DNA of 64,000 nt, from NCBI GenBank assembly GCA_022578965.1, contig MU400509.1, forward strand, positions 434,001 through 498,000. Reading direction: 5' to 3'. How positions within the stretch are numbered: position 1 is the first letter of the stretch; each line of letters begins with the position of its first letter. The translations under genes were made by a program, and so were the position numbers. This stretch comes from Xylaria sp. FL1777 (taxonomy: Eukaryota; Ascomycota; Sordariomycetes; Xylariales; Xylariaceae). Shown piece by piece: positions 46,168-57,255 of this stretch. The notes beneath the pieces were generated by a model. It had not been told where the DNA came from. It saw only the letters and a list, made by a program, of their open reading frames with translations, and did no database searches.

Positions 46168-49100
46168 AAAGAAGTAGCTATCTATCTATACTAGGCACAT
46201 TAGTAATCTCGTCGACCCAAAAATAATTATGGCGAATTCTCACGCCATTGCGCCACGTAGAATGGTTCCCGTCGATAGTGGCATGATGGGCGCCATACGC
46301 TACAGGGACCTCGGATGCGGTTGTGCTCTATCCTCGTTTTCGGACATATGGCACAGAGGATATAGTTGGAGCCCGGGGAAAAGACGAATGTAGAGTTACA
46401 TCGCCGGTTAACCTGGCTTACCTACGTAGGTCCTTAGTTTTGCATCAAAAGCGATAAGCGCAGAGGGAGACGTCGTTGGCAAGGCTGAAAAGGGAAGATC
46501 TAAGCATTGGTCTAGGCATTTGATCTAGGCAGACTAGGTTGGTTAGATCCAGATAGGTAGGTACAGTCCTTACATAGGTATAGTTTGATTCAGGGGGGGG
46601 GGAGATTGGATTGGCGGAGGCAACCGCGGGGTACATATTATACGATCCTATCGCTCTGGAGTCTGAGCTGTACGGAATACCCCGCAATCGACTGCCTAGG
46701 CACGTCGCATTCCGACTTCGCCTATTTCTTTTATTTTACATTATTTATCATTAGTCTCTTACCTTATCTCCAGCAAGGACCCGAAGTTTCTAGGTATCCC
46801 TATGCTGTACGCAGTAAGACCAAGCCTCAGAAATCGAAGAATAAGCCGAAACTAAGCGAATAAAAAAGAAAAAAATGAGACGAAATAGACACACTAGCGT
46901 ACTACTTTTCTATGTTAGGGCGATATCAGGTAACGGTCCGCGGAGTTGCTCAAGGAAGCCAAGAGTCAGCCCTGACGTTGTTGGAGGGCGCGGTCTCTCT
47001 CTCACCGAGCAACTACACGAGCGGCTCTTATCAATCAGGTGTTGCTAGAAAGCGAACAACCAAGGTCGTCTTGGCTGGGGAGCTTGTACGTAATAGGCTG
47101 CTTGAAATTCGGTCCTTTATTCGACTTTGCCCAACATCTTATTCTCTGCGACCATGCCGATTACGTCGCTCATGAGTTCTCACTGCCAATAGAAAAGTTG
47201 TGATAAGTCCCCGTGTCATAGAGAAACGGAGAGTTCTCTCCGTAGAAAACAATCTCTCTTTTTTTTTTTCCTTTCTTGTTTACTATGTACGTATTTGGCG
47301 CCATGTTGAGAAGACTTGCTACTCTCTATATATTTCACAACAGGCATTCTGGGACCGACGACGAACGCTGACAAGTAAGGATAGACAGATATCGGCTTCG
47401 AGCATCCAGACCTTCTGGACGGAATGTCGCGGTCAGTAGGTGTAATTTTTAGATCGGGTGGATACGTCGAGTTCCAGTCGAGGTTACAGCTCAAATTTCT
47501 CTCCGGCATTAGTTCCGTTGTTGACTTGTATCACATGCATCGAACACCTCTAAACCAAATAGGGAGCCGGTCGCTTGTCCTGAATGTATTTCATATGCAA
47601 TACCTAGCTTAGGTAGGCTCCGATTTAGCTGACGATTCAACGATAACGATCGCCAATCACGGCTCTGGCTATAATTGCACAACCACCCTTCCCTACACTG
47701 GGGAATCAACCACATCTATCCCGATTTCAATATTTATCATCAAGAGTGTTCTTTTTTTATTACTACGGTACAACCGGCGGTGGGCATAATGAAGATGCCC
47801 TCCGATACCGAACCGCCCAGTGCACAGGTATCAGATCGTGGGTATCCGTACCAGTGCCCATCCATACGATAAACATGGAGTGTACAACATTAGCAGTGTA
47901 CACGGAGTCGTCTTTGTACAACAGCGAGCACCTGACACCCGGCTCTCCCCACACTTGGCTACTCTAGGCTCGTTTCCTTAGCATATAAAAGCAACTTATT
48001 AGCTAATTATAGGCCAATTTTTTTGCGAAGATTTTGCAAGCAAACGAACAAAGTAAAATGTGGGTTCTTTAAGCGGCAAATCGCCGACGGAACTATCTGT
48101 ACACTGAGACAGAGCACATCTTACCTTTAACATACCTAGTAGCGCTCAAGCTAGCGAAGCTTATACTTACTACACCTACAGTATTACGTCTCCTCGTGAC
48201 ACTGCCCAGTTATGTATACTGTGTACGAATTGTTGGTAAGCCAAGTTTGCTTCACGGTTCAATGTACAATTTGGCGGGCCGTACCTGGGTTCTACCAGAG
48301 GAGGAGGAATTGATATATTGATTTATCCGGTACATATGCGCATGTTTGGAAAACCAACAGCATAAGTACAGACCCGAACATGAGAGGAGTCATCATCAAT
48401 TAAGCCGTAGAGACGCCAGATCGGCCGGCATTTCCATTGCTGCAAAACAACCTGCAGCTAATTCAGACGGAAAACCGGGTACCGAAAACGATAAGAGAGC
48501 GTTGAGATCGATGTCCCCATTGGTTTCGAAAGTCCCCCAGCCGAGCCAATCGAAGCCGTTGGATTTACCTAATCCGATCGTGGTGCACATAAGTTCCTAA
48601 CAAGACATCTAGACGATACCTGCCTACCAAATAACATGATTTACCACGTGCTGGAGTGCAATCTATCAATCCCTGCATGCAAACGTTTTTTATTTTGTTT
48701 TTTCTCCTTCCTGTTCCTCTCTATCTCCCATGTCTAGCGGGTCTGGTCACTAGCAATGGGGCTCCCGAGTGAGTTTCAATGATGACTGAGCGCAGAATTC
48801 ATCTCTATTGCAAGCAGTGTACATACACTACCTGCTTGTCCTCCCCCCTGTTGATTGACTCACACTTCAGACTACTCTAGAAGTTTAGAACGGTGTGTCG
48901 TCCCTTGACAAGCCTAACCGCATAGGTGGCGTCTTCTGCATGCCTAGTCTATCGATTGCGAGGGACACGGCTAAGTTCAAGATACCTACCTAGTGTATGC
49001 GTAGGTAGTTTATCTAGGAAAAGTGTTTGGAGAGTGTAAGAACTACCTATCATCTAAGTACAGTTGTGCCTATCTAGTAGGTATAGGATACACGTCTGCA

Positions 49101-51402
49101 ATAAAGCGGTTCACGTATCCTACATATTGTGAGTTCGTTGCGGGCCGTCAAGATCGAGACGGAACCGCATTAGTCCGGAATGTTGCGGCCATACGAAACT
49201 CGAAGAGACGCTCTAACAATCACTTACTTACATGCATCTCTCTACGCATCTCTCTACGCACACACACATATCTTCCTATTGCCCTGGTTTTATTGGCGCA
49301 CTTGTCAACATAGTATCCTCTATGTTTGTTCAAGCTGAAGACCTGACCCCCTATCAAGATATAGTCTAGATACAAACACACACACTCAAACCATCTCTCG
49401 CCCTTATTTCTGCCCTTATCTGGCTATTGTCCCAGACCTGCCGTGCCCCGTCATGGCAACGCAAAGCAACAGTCACAATTAGGTAACAGTGATACAGACC
49501 CAGTTATCGGTGCTGCTGCTACAGTCGGATTGTACTGTATACAACCGACAGTGCGCACGCCTGAGAGTTGCCGATGTCCCAAGATCAGAGATCCATCCAA
49601 GACCATGCCATCCCAGTCCATCCCAGCTCGCTCCGCACCAACGACATCGGAGCCGCTCGTCCCATCCGGGTCCCCAGTCGGCGTCGCACACTGATTGATA
49701 CCATGTAGCGCGTTGCTGGCAACTTACCAAACCTACCGCGCTCCATACATTACCCAGTACACTAACGTATAACACCTAACCTACCATACCGACCTATGTA
49801 CTGGTATCTGACCGGCAGCTCACATAACCGTAATAGTCATAGGCTTTCAATAAATACTTGCCCTTGGACCTAAGCAGAACTAGGCCTGGCTTGATTTGGC
49901 TCTGACCGTAGACGCCCCGACGTCTCGCTATCAAACATGTTATGCTCACTCCTCACTTATCAGACCACCAAATCAGATAGCGTTTCTGATGAGGCAGGCT
50001 CCCGCCCTCGGTCCCAATGATCAATTCGCGATAAGGGACGAGGAGGACCAGAAAAGGGAGTCTCATCCTAACGACACGCGCCCACCCACCTATGAGGAGC
50101 TTCTATCACTTTGCTTGCCCTTCTTACCATTCTCCACTAGGTTCTTGAGGTCTCCATACTGTTGTGTTGGCACTTGATCTTGTTAAATTTGACTTCCGAC
50201 ATTTTGGCTCGCTAGCATAGTCCGGACGTCAAACCCTCTCGCTTGGAAGCCACCCCGGCTTGTCATCTTGCGATCCAGTACTTCTTGCCAACTGAGCCTA
50301 TCAACAAATCTCTCTATTACCATAACTCCTCGCCTTCCAGATAATCGTCATCACTCACAATCTTCGTTTGTCCTTATTGGATCATCGCGAAGCCCTACCC
50401 CAGACGTTGGTACCGGCCCCGGGCCTCATCTCAGCCTCTTGTCCCGATCAATCTACCTACCCATACATCCGTCTATCTAGGTACTCTGGACCTGTGGTTA
50501 GGGAGCGAGTGGAGGAGCCAAACGGAGATTCATCCGAGATACTAGGTCCCTGTATCTGCAAAGAGAGCGGTGACTCGATTCGTCTCGAAACTTGGTGGCG
50601 TTGAAGCATCGGCTAAGAAGTGTCTCGAATTCCCAATAGTCCACCAGTAAACCGTCTTACGCCCCAGGCCACCGCCTCACCTACACTCTTGTCGGCATCA
50701 CCTCTATTACCTAACCCACCTGTTACTGCGCCTGACCCACTGAGAATCTGGCCTCTTACTATCAACAATCCCTCCTAAACCAAACCGTCGTGAATCCTCT
50801 TACCAATCAGGGTAGGTTCAATTCTATTTAAGGGAGGAACCTGCTTCCCGGGACAACTCAGCTGGTTCTATCCCATGACTTAACGTTAGCTCTTTGGAAA
50901 TATTCACTTTGGTCCTTGTCGGTATTTCATCCCGCTTTCAAAATTGCGAGTTCGAAGCTTTCATTTGGAACCTATTGGAACCTATTGTGCTCTAGATATC
51001 GAAAAACCAGACTCCCCAGTCCGTCAACCCCGTCGCCGCGTGCCCTTGTGCTGGAGATAACACCTTTCTTAATCACCAATCCAAGGCTACCCGTCCGCAG
51101 GTCTCACAGTTTCGTCATAGTCCTTATCATTAGCACCAAGAGGCGTCTTGTTGGTGCGGCCCAGTCAGCCACGGGATTGACCTGTGTTTCTTTGCCCCAT
51201 CCTACATAGTGTTATTCGATGAGTTCTCGGATGATTCGGTTCGTTTCGTATAAACCGAATTTGAAATTTTTCTGTGTACTCATCGTTTCCGAAATTACGA
51301 TAGAGGTCCGTTGAGAACCCTGAATATCAGTCGAGATACCTGGTTCCTTCGTACCTCAACACCAGGAAATTTGGTATTCTGTCCCAGCAATTCAGCATAA
51401 CC
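46168..51402. other. Gene-poor interval; right end likely NMR leader
   Basis: 5.2 kb with no assigned gene. Short frames (46585-46863, 48346-48600, 49443-49694, 49896-50177) lack domains, and some lack an ATG. TACCTAGG-type motifs occur near 46425-46435, 46555-46580 and 48985-49015. From about 50200 the sequence becomes pyrimidine-rich (CTAC, CCTC tracts) up to the NMR start, consistent with a long promoter/5' leader carrying several upstream ATGs. Confidence 0.5.
51234..51260. promoter_or_regulatory. Small hairpin upstream of the NMR start
   Basis: ATTCGGTT at 51234-51241 pairs perfectly with AACCGAAT at 51253-51260 across an 11-base loop. It lies about 140 bases before the NMR start codon, probably within the 5' leader. 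Function unknown. Confidence 0.4.
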
Positions 51403-52803
51403 ATGTCATCATCAAATCCTATCCCGATCGACACTAATCTAGTGTTCCGGCCAGCACCGAGCGATCAGCAAAATGGTTCACCAAAAGCTGTTCAATATTC
51501 AAAGCATAAGCATTCGCGGTCTTCATACTCAGAATGCTCACCGCTTACAGCTGTATCAAGGAACAACTCATTAAGCTTCCGTCCTTTGAAACGCTCTACC
51601 CCGTCTCCCAATAAGACGATTGCTGTTATCAACGCAAGTGGCCGCCAGGCCGCCTCATTAATTCGAATAGCCACGGCCGTTGGTTTTAAGGTTCGGGCTC
51701 AGCTGCGGAATCTTGAAGGCGTCATAGCCACGGAGGTCGCTATGAACCCAAATGTGACCGTCTTTGTCGGAGAGCTATACATCCGTAAACAGCCGGACGA
51801 TAAACAGGACGTCACGGCCTATGGGGATCTTCCAGGGATTCTAGTTAACCACGACTTAATCACCGAGCTCTTTCACGGCGCTCAGTTAGCTTTTGTCAAC
51901 ACAACGTTCTACGGAAATGAAATCCACATAGGGCAGGCCATTGCTGACGCAGCAAAAAGGACTGGAGTACAGCATTATGTTTATTCATCAATGCCAGATC
52001 ATGCCAAATACAACGCCGAATGGCCATCTCTCCCCCTTTGGGCCGCCAAACACGACGTGGAGGAATACGTTCGAAAAATTGGGCTACCTGCTACCTTTGT
52101 CTATACAGGCATTTACAACAATAATTTCACCTCACTGCTTTATCCGTTATTCTGTATGGAGCTCAAGCCAGATGGGTCTTTTGAATGGCAAGCTCCTTTC
52201 CACCCAGATGCTAAGCTTCCCTGGTTAGACGCAGAGCATGATGTCGGGCCAGCGATTATCCAATTATTCAAAGATGGGCCCAACAAATGGAATGGGAAAC
52301 GTATTGCGCTAGCTTACGAATATTTGACTCCATTGGAAGTTTGCAGAGCCTTTGAGAAGGGGGTCGGGAGGCCAGTCCGGTACAAAAGAGGCCCAATTGA
52401 AGTGAAAGTCAAGATACCAGAGGGATATCGGGAGCAGCTTGAAGCCTTAGAGAAGCTTTTCTGCCCGTCAAACAAGGACCATAATAAACAACCGCCATAC
52501 TTCGGTGACCAGAAACTCGACAGTAAGTGTCCCGATGATGCATTAGCATTATGGGAAGGGCCGCGAGGGCTGGAGGAATATGCACGGGAGATTTTTCCCA
52601 TGGAGGAAGAAGCCAATGGTATGACGTGGATGTTGGGTGATGAAGATGGTCTTACGGGCGACCCCTTAGGCTCGACAGCTAATATCCCTAAGGTCAACGA
52701 AGAGTGGCCGGCAAGCAACGAAGGTGACGGAGATGATGAGTCTTTCGACGAAGGTCTCGTGATGAGAGGCTTAAAGAGGGACGAAGAAGATTGGCTAGCA
52801 TAG
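51403..52803 (+). CDS. nmr: Nitrogen metabolite repression regulator NMR/NmrA
   Basis: Negative regulator of nitrogen catabolite genes. In Neurospora (NMR) and Aspergillus (NmrA) it binds the GATA activator NIT2/AreA and senses NAD(P) through a Rossmann fold related to short-chain dehydrogenases, without being an enzyme. Single exon, 466 residues. After a 70-residue Ser-rich extension, longer than in Aspergillus NmrA, comes the dinucleotide-binding start KTIAVINASGRQAASLIRIA (71-90). Conserved blocks follow: QHYVYSSMPDHAKYN, PATFVYTGIYNNNFTS, PWLDAEHDVGPAI, and KIPEGYREQLEALE, with EYAREIFPMEEEANG and MTWML near the end. The C-tail is acidic (DGDDESFDEG). The ATG at 51403 follows AGCATAACC. 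No nitrogen-assimilation gene lies nearby, as is usual for this stand-alone regulator. Family assignment is strong; the GATA partner is assumed from homologues. Confidence 0.93.
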   Translation: MSSSNPIPIDTNLVFRPAPSDQQNGSPKAVQYSKHKHSRSSYSECSPLTAVSRNNSLSFRPLKRSTPSPNKTIAVINASGRQAASLIRIATAVGFKVRAQLRNLEGVIATEVAMNPNVTVFVGELYIRKQPDDKQDVTAYGDLPGILVNHDLITELFHGAQLAFVNTTFYGNEIHIGQAIADAAKRTGVQHYVYSSMPDHAKYNAEWPSLPLWAAKHDVEEYVRKIGLPATFVYTGIYNNNFTSLLYPLFCMELKPDGSFEWQAPFHPDAKLPWLDAEHDVGPAIIQLFKDGPNKWNGKRIALAYEYLTPLEVCRAFEKGVGRPVRYKRGPIEVKVKIPEGYREQLEALEKLFCPSNKDHNKQPPYFGDQKLDSKCPDDALALWEGPRGLEEYAREIFPMEEEANGMTWMLGDEDGLTGDPLGSTANIPKVNEEWPASNEGDGDDESFDEGLVMRGLKRDEEDWLA

Positions 52804-54862
52804 TACTCTACCTGCTCCGAATGTTTCCTAAAGCCTGCGACTGGCTTCATTGTCCGCCACTCACTCAGCCAACACAGCCCCAGCAGAATGGCTACGACCA
52901 ACGCCTTCGGTACAAAAGGCCTTTATATAAGGGTCAACGAATCTTACGACCACAACCGAACGTGTCAAGGTGAACTGAGGATAGGCTCACGCCTGTATAG
53001 CATCGACTCAGCTAGAAAACATCCTTTCGAATCTCCGATGACTTTCGAGCCAGAAGACACATTAAGGGCCGGCAGCAAATGAACTTACTGGGATTTCTAA
53101 CAGCACGTAATAGAGCGTTTCAGATGTCGAGGGACAAGATGATACACACCATCAGCTCGGCGTTTTGGGGGATTAAAAAGTTATTGGTTTTCGATCAAAA
53201 TGCATCATTGCCGGGATCACAGGCACCGCTAATGCTCCCGCAGAGAAAAGGATTCTACTAGTGGTAATAATGGCATGCGAGGCAGTTCAAAATATGCGGT
53301 AGGAATCATGAGTATGAGAGGATTAAAAAGATGGAAGAACCTGAAATGTGAACGTAACACCTCTTGGCAAGCACCTTTCTTCGTTTCCCCGAGCATCATT
53401 TGAGCTTCTTGTCAGAATCATTGCATTTCCGCGGGGATATGAATAAAGCCAATGTCAAGTATGATTGGCTGGGGAGTTTTCTCTCGTATTCATAGGTGCT
53501 AGATCCACTACTCAACTTGTTAAACTAGATCAGCGTAGCTGAGGGACGTAAGGTATGTATCTGGAAGCCATAATGCCGTCGAAGTATCGAGTAGGCTAGT
53601 GAATCGGCTTCGACTCTTTGTTTTGACGTTCGGGAGAAAGAAGAAATTGGACTGGAGGCCGTCCCTGTGACTGACACGGGATCTATCTGATGAAACTTGC
53701 TCGTCAAGATGATCCTAGCGCTTGCGATGAATAAGAGCTAATACAGGGTCCGATATTTGGTTTCCTAAGCGTCCACTATCTGTATTTCTGCAAACAAAGG
53801 TGCTTTAGTCATTGACGATGACATGTCCATAGGAAGGCGTAGTGGGGAGCGAACGGTCACATAGATATACATGAGATGATATTAATACATTAGAGTTGTT
53901 ATAATTCCATGCCAATTGTGAGCCCTGGAATGCATTTTTTGTATTTACACATTATCTGCCCACGTACTATCTACCTATTCACATCTACCTACGCAAGGGT
54001 GAACCTACGCAAGGGCGAACAAGGAATGCTGGTGTGCATCTCTAATTAATCCTCAAATATCGCGAATTCGACGTCTGTGTCCCAGCTTCGAAGAGAACTG
54101 AGGGGGCAATTCCACTGGCTAGGTACTGCTCAAATATTGAACTGCCCAATACCTCTCCATTCAACCGAGGTAACTGTCCGGGTGGGCCATCGCCAACATC
54201 TGTCTGTCTCCTCCGGCTGCCTGTGCCTCCTGGCACAAGTCCACAGCCGTGGTCCTTCCAGGTTGGTTTGTTCTTGCATAAAACGGTAGGCACAACCACG
54301 ACTTGCAACCACCCATCCACATGTCAGGCAATATCCAGCCCTCTCCGTCGCTGCCTAGGTCCTTGGCATGATCCTTGCTCATCAGCATCCGTCCTTGCCA
54401 GCTTCAAACAATATCTTATGAGAGACTCGCCGTGCCCCCTTCCAGCATCGTCTAAAGATACTATCGATTCCATATGACACTAAATAGAGAAATCAATATC
54501 TATCCAGACTGGCTTCATTAGCTACCTATCTACGCCAATCCATTTCCCATATTTGCTGGGCCGGCAATCCTCTAGCTTCAATACTCTGCAAGTTCCCTGA
54601 CAAAGATGTACTGCTTCGCTAGCATGATCAAATTCAGAGTTCTTATATCGGCACATCTCAATACTCCACGCACCCTCCCTACTTACCGGCGCTTGAATCA
54701 TTGACGGCACCTGACATCTAGTTTAATTCACTTTGACATACCATCTCTCCCGGATACCAACAGGTGACATACCAGCTATCTTAGAACGAATTCGGCAGAG
54801 ACACAGATAGGACACCCACCCCAAGCTTTTACAACGTGCTTCCTCGTATACATACTGACAAG
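52804..54862. other. Intergenic region, nothing recognised
   Basis: 2.1 kb between NMR and the F-box-like gene. The frame at 52888-53082 (64 codons) and others show no family features. A tandem ACCTACGCAAGGG(T/C)GAAC duplication lies at about 53988-54020. Confidence 0.5.
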
Positions 54863-56680
54863 ATGCCTGCAAGCGCTACATCGGAGCCCCGCATTGAGGA
54901 ATCTGCTGGATTCGAGGAGAGAGAACTTACACCGGCGCAGAAGAAAAGGGGAAAAAGAGAGGAAAGAGAAGAAAGAGAAAAGAAACTTCGTAAGGCAAAA
55001 AAGCGTCAAGTCCGATGCCGCGAGACCCCTGCTTTGATTGAAGGCAGCAAGTCCGCCCTTAGGGAGGTTCTGTCCACCTACAAACGGCCTGCCTACCCAG
55101 CGTATGATGACAGCCCTCGTAAGCGAAGAAAAGTGAATCAAAGACCTAAGGTGATGAGATTGGTACGTCGTGCTTCTTGTGCGAGCAAGCCAAGGTTGAA
55201 TAAATCACCCTCCCCCTCGCCGGCCAGCACGTCTACTCTTGACCAACTCCTCGACCCTCGCAGTTTTACGGATATCCCGACGGAGATTATCGACGAGATT
55301 CTCCGCTATATACTTTTATGGCCACATGACATTGTGGTCTTCAATGGTTGGTCGCGCGTGTTCCCACGCTCGCGTCCTCGCCTAAATCTCTCCATCTTGT
55401 ACACCTGCCAGATGTTGAGAGACCAGGGTATGCGGGTTTTATACGGTGAAAATAAATTCGAATATAATTTACGAGACCCGTCAGCATCACACCATCATAC
55501 AGAACCGGTGCTGGATATGGTATTTGCAAATAGTGTGGTGCCCATAAACGAATACGGGCATTTAATCCGCTATATCAAGATCAAGGTGGACCGCAGCCGG
55601 CTCCATTTCGAAGAGTATCGCCAGAATTTCGAGCGCGCTATTCTTAAGTTCCTCCCCGGTGGAGATCTCGCTCGTCCCGCTAACTTGCACACACTCACCC
55701 TAGAGGTTCCCGCCTTGCGCAACTGCGATCTGCACAACTTCTTGGAACCGGCTCCCACGGAGCAGGATCCCAACAAAGTCCCCATCTGCCGGTATTTTCA
55801 GGAGGACTCGAGAGTCGGCGATGCGCTATTCAAGATCCCGATCCAATGGGTGCGTGTCTTGGCCTGGGATAGAGACGGTGAGGGCTGGGAGACCGAGTTT
55901 GATTTGCGCTACTTTCATAAAGATGAGCAGATGAGACTCGAGCACAGAGGTCTTAGCAATGACAAGAAACAAAGTACGGTTTGCGGTGCCAATAATCCGA
56001 GCTTTGAAATGGATTCAGGCGCGGCTATCTCTTACAGGACCAAGGATGTCGAAGTTATGGAGAAGCTCTGGGGCCGTAAGGTTGAGGATGCTGTGACAGA
56101 ACTGCGCAATTTGGCTGGGCGCATTGAACTTCTAGCTAATAATCCGGATCTGGCCGTTGGCCAACTTGGACTGTGGCGATCTGTGAACACTCCCAGCAGT
56201 CACAATCCGGAAAACAATGACGGAAGTGGGCTGATGTTTTTACCATCAAACTGGCGTGAGTCCTCAACTCGAACAAATATGCGCTCTAGTCGAGGCCGAA
56301 CTGCTCCAGCACGTTCTAACCTAGCCACAAATCTAAGGTCTAAAACCTCAACTAAATCTAAGGCCAAGTCCAGGGCTAAGGCCAATACTAAGGCTAGGAC
56401 CACGACTAAAACCAGCCTTGACGACCTGAGTATCCTCAATGCGAAAGACACGACGAGAGAAACGAAGCTCCTGGAGGCCCAACAAGGAATACAAGAGGAA
56501 GAAACAGAGCCTGGCAGAAGCGGCATGCTTACTGCCGGATGGCTCGAGAATCTGCCAGAGTATGACGTCGAAGACGTTGGAGGACCTGTGCATGGTCATG
56601 ACCTCGAGACGAGCTCCCTGGAGGTTGAACCAGGCGAGTCAAACAGAGAATCTAGCGAGGTGAGTGCTTATCAGAACTAG
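54863..56680 (+). CDS. F-box-like protein
   Basis: 605 residues as a single exon from the ATG at 54863 (MPASATSEP); the frame is open further upstream but only from a non-ATG codon. Layout: a Lys/Arg/Glu-rich N-terminus (about 25-50), a nuclear-localisation-like RKRRKV (86-91), then FTDIPTEIIDEILRYILLWP (135-154), which fits the first helices of an F-box. RLNLSILYTCQMLRDQGMRV and LYGENKFEYNLRDP follow, as in the many ascomycete F-box proteins. The C-terminal third is disordered with a basic KSKAKSRAKANTKART tract. A role as an SCF ubiquitin-ligase adaptor is inferred; no substrate domain (LRR, WD40) is evident. An alternative end exists: donor GTGAGT at 56660 and acceptor GCAG at 56714 would replace the last seven residues with 31 acidic ones ending at 56810. 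Confidence 0.7.
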   Translation: MPASATSEPRIEESAGFEERELTPAQKKRGKREEREEREKKLRKAKKRQVRCRETPALIEGSKSALREVLSTYKRPAYPAYDDSPRKRRKVNQRPKVMRLVRRASCASKPRLNKSPSPSPASTSTLDQLLDPRSFTDIPTEIIDEILRYILLWPHDIVVFNGWSRVFPRSRPRLNLSILYTCQMLRDQGMRVLYGENKFEYNLRDPSASHHHTEPVLDMVFANSVVPINEYGHLIRYIKIKVDRSRLHFEEYRQNFERAILKFLPGGDLARPANLHTLTLEVPALRNCDLHNFLEPAPTEQDPNKVPICRYFQEDSRVGDALFKIPIQWVRVLAWDRDGEGWETEFDLRYFHKDEQMRLEHRGLSNDKKQSTVCGANNPSFEMDSGAAISYRTKDVEVMEKLWGRKVEDAVTELRNLAGRIELLANNPDLAVGQLGLWRSVNTPSSHNPENNDGSGLMFLPSNWRESSTRTNMRSSRGRTAPARSNLATNLRSKTSTKSKAKSRAKANTKARTTTKTSLDDLSILNAKDTTRETKLLEAQQGIQEEETEPGRSGMLTAGWLENLPEYDVEDVGGPVHGHDLETSSLEVEPGESNRESSEVSAYQN

Positions 56681-57255
56681 AAGAGGAAGAGAATTTGTCA
56701 GATGTGATGGGCAGGAACATCCGACTTGGCTTGGGAATATGGACGAATATGATGGGATGGAAGAGGGCGAACTGGAACTCCGTGAGAGTAAACTTCCTAG
56801 GAGCACTTAGCCAGGAGTTAACACACTGGCGACATGGCGCCCACTCAAGAGCATCCGGTGAGCAACTTTTCTTCGTGCTGATCAAACATATGTGGCTCTT
56901 GCAATCACTGCAATGAGATATATCGTGGATATGCGGCAGGGGCCCGATCGAGGCATTTTATCATCTTTTCATTCTTCCTTTCGTGGAAGGGTCACATTAC
57001 ACCATCCGTAGATTTACACGAGTTTACTATCTGATTCCAGTTAGACTCAATAACTAAAATCATGCCTTGTTCTCTTGACGTCTTGGTCCTATTGCGGGTG
57101 GACTTGTGTGGAGACAAATTTAAGGGGTTAGATGAATGACTTAGAGGAGGGATATCATCCCGCGAGATTTGCACCTTTGAAGCCGTTGGCTGCTCTTCAC
57201 TTATTCGCTTTTTTTGTTTCTCTTTTTTTTTCTCACTAAGGTTTTTATTACATGA
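56681..57255. other. Convergent intergenic region
   Basis: 3' ends of the F-box-like gene (+) and the polymerase subunit gene (-). It contains the possible alternative last exon of the F-box-like gene (56715-56810). Frames at 56652-56916 on both strands are otherwise unsupported. Confidence 0.5.

Noticed and set aside
48346..48600. 84-codon plus-strand frame
   Set aside because: It opens with TTG, has no ATG near its start, and no family features.
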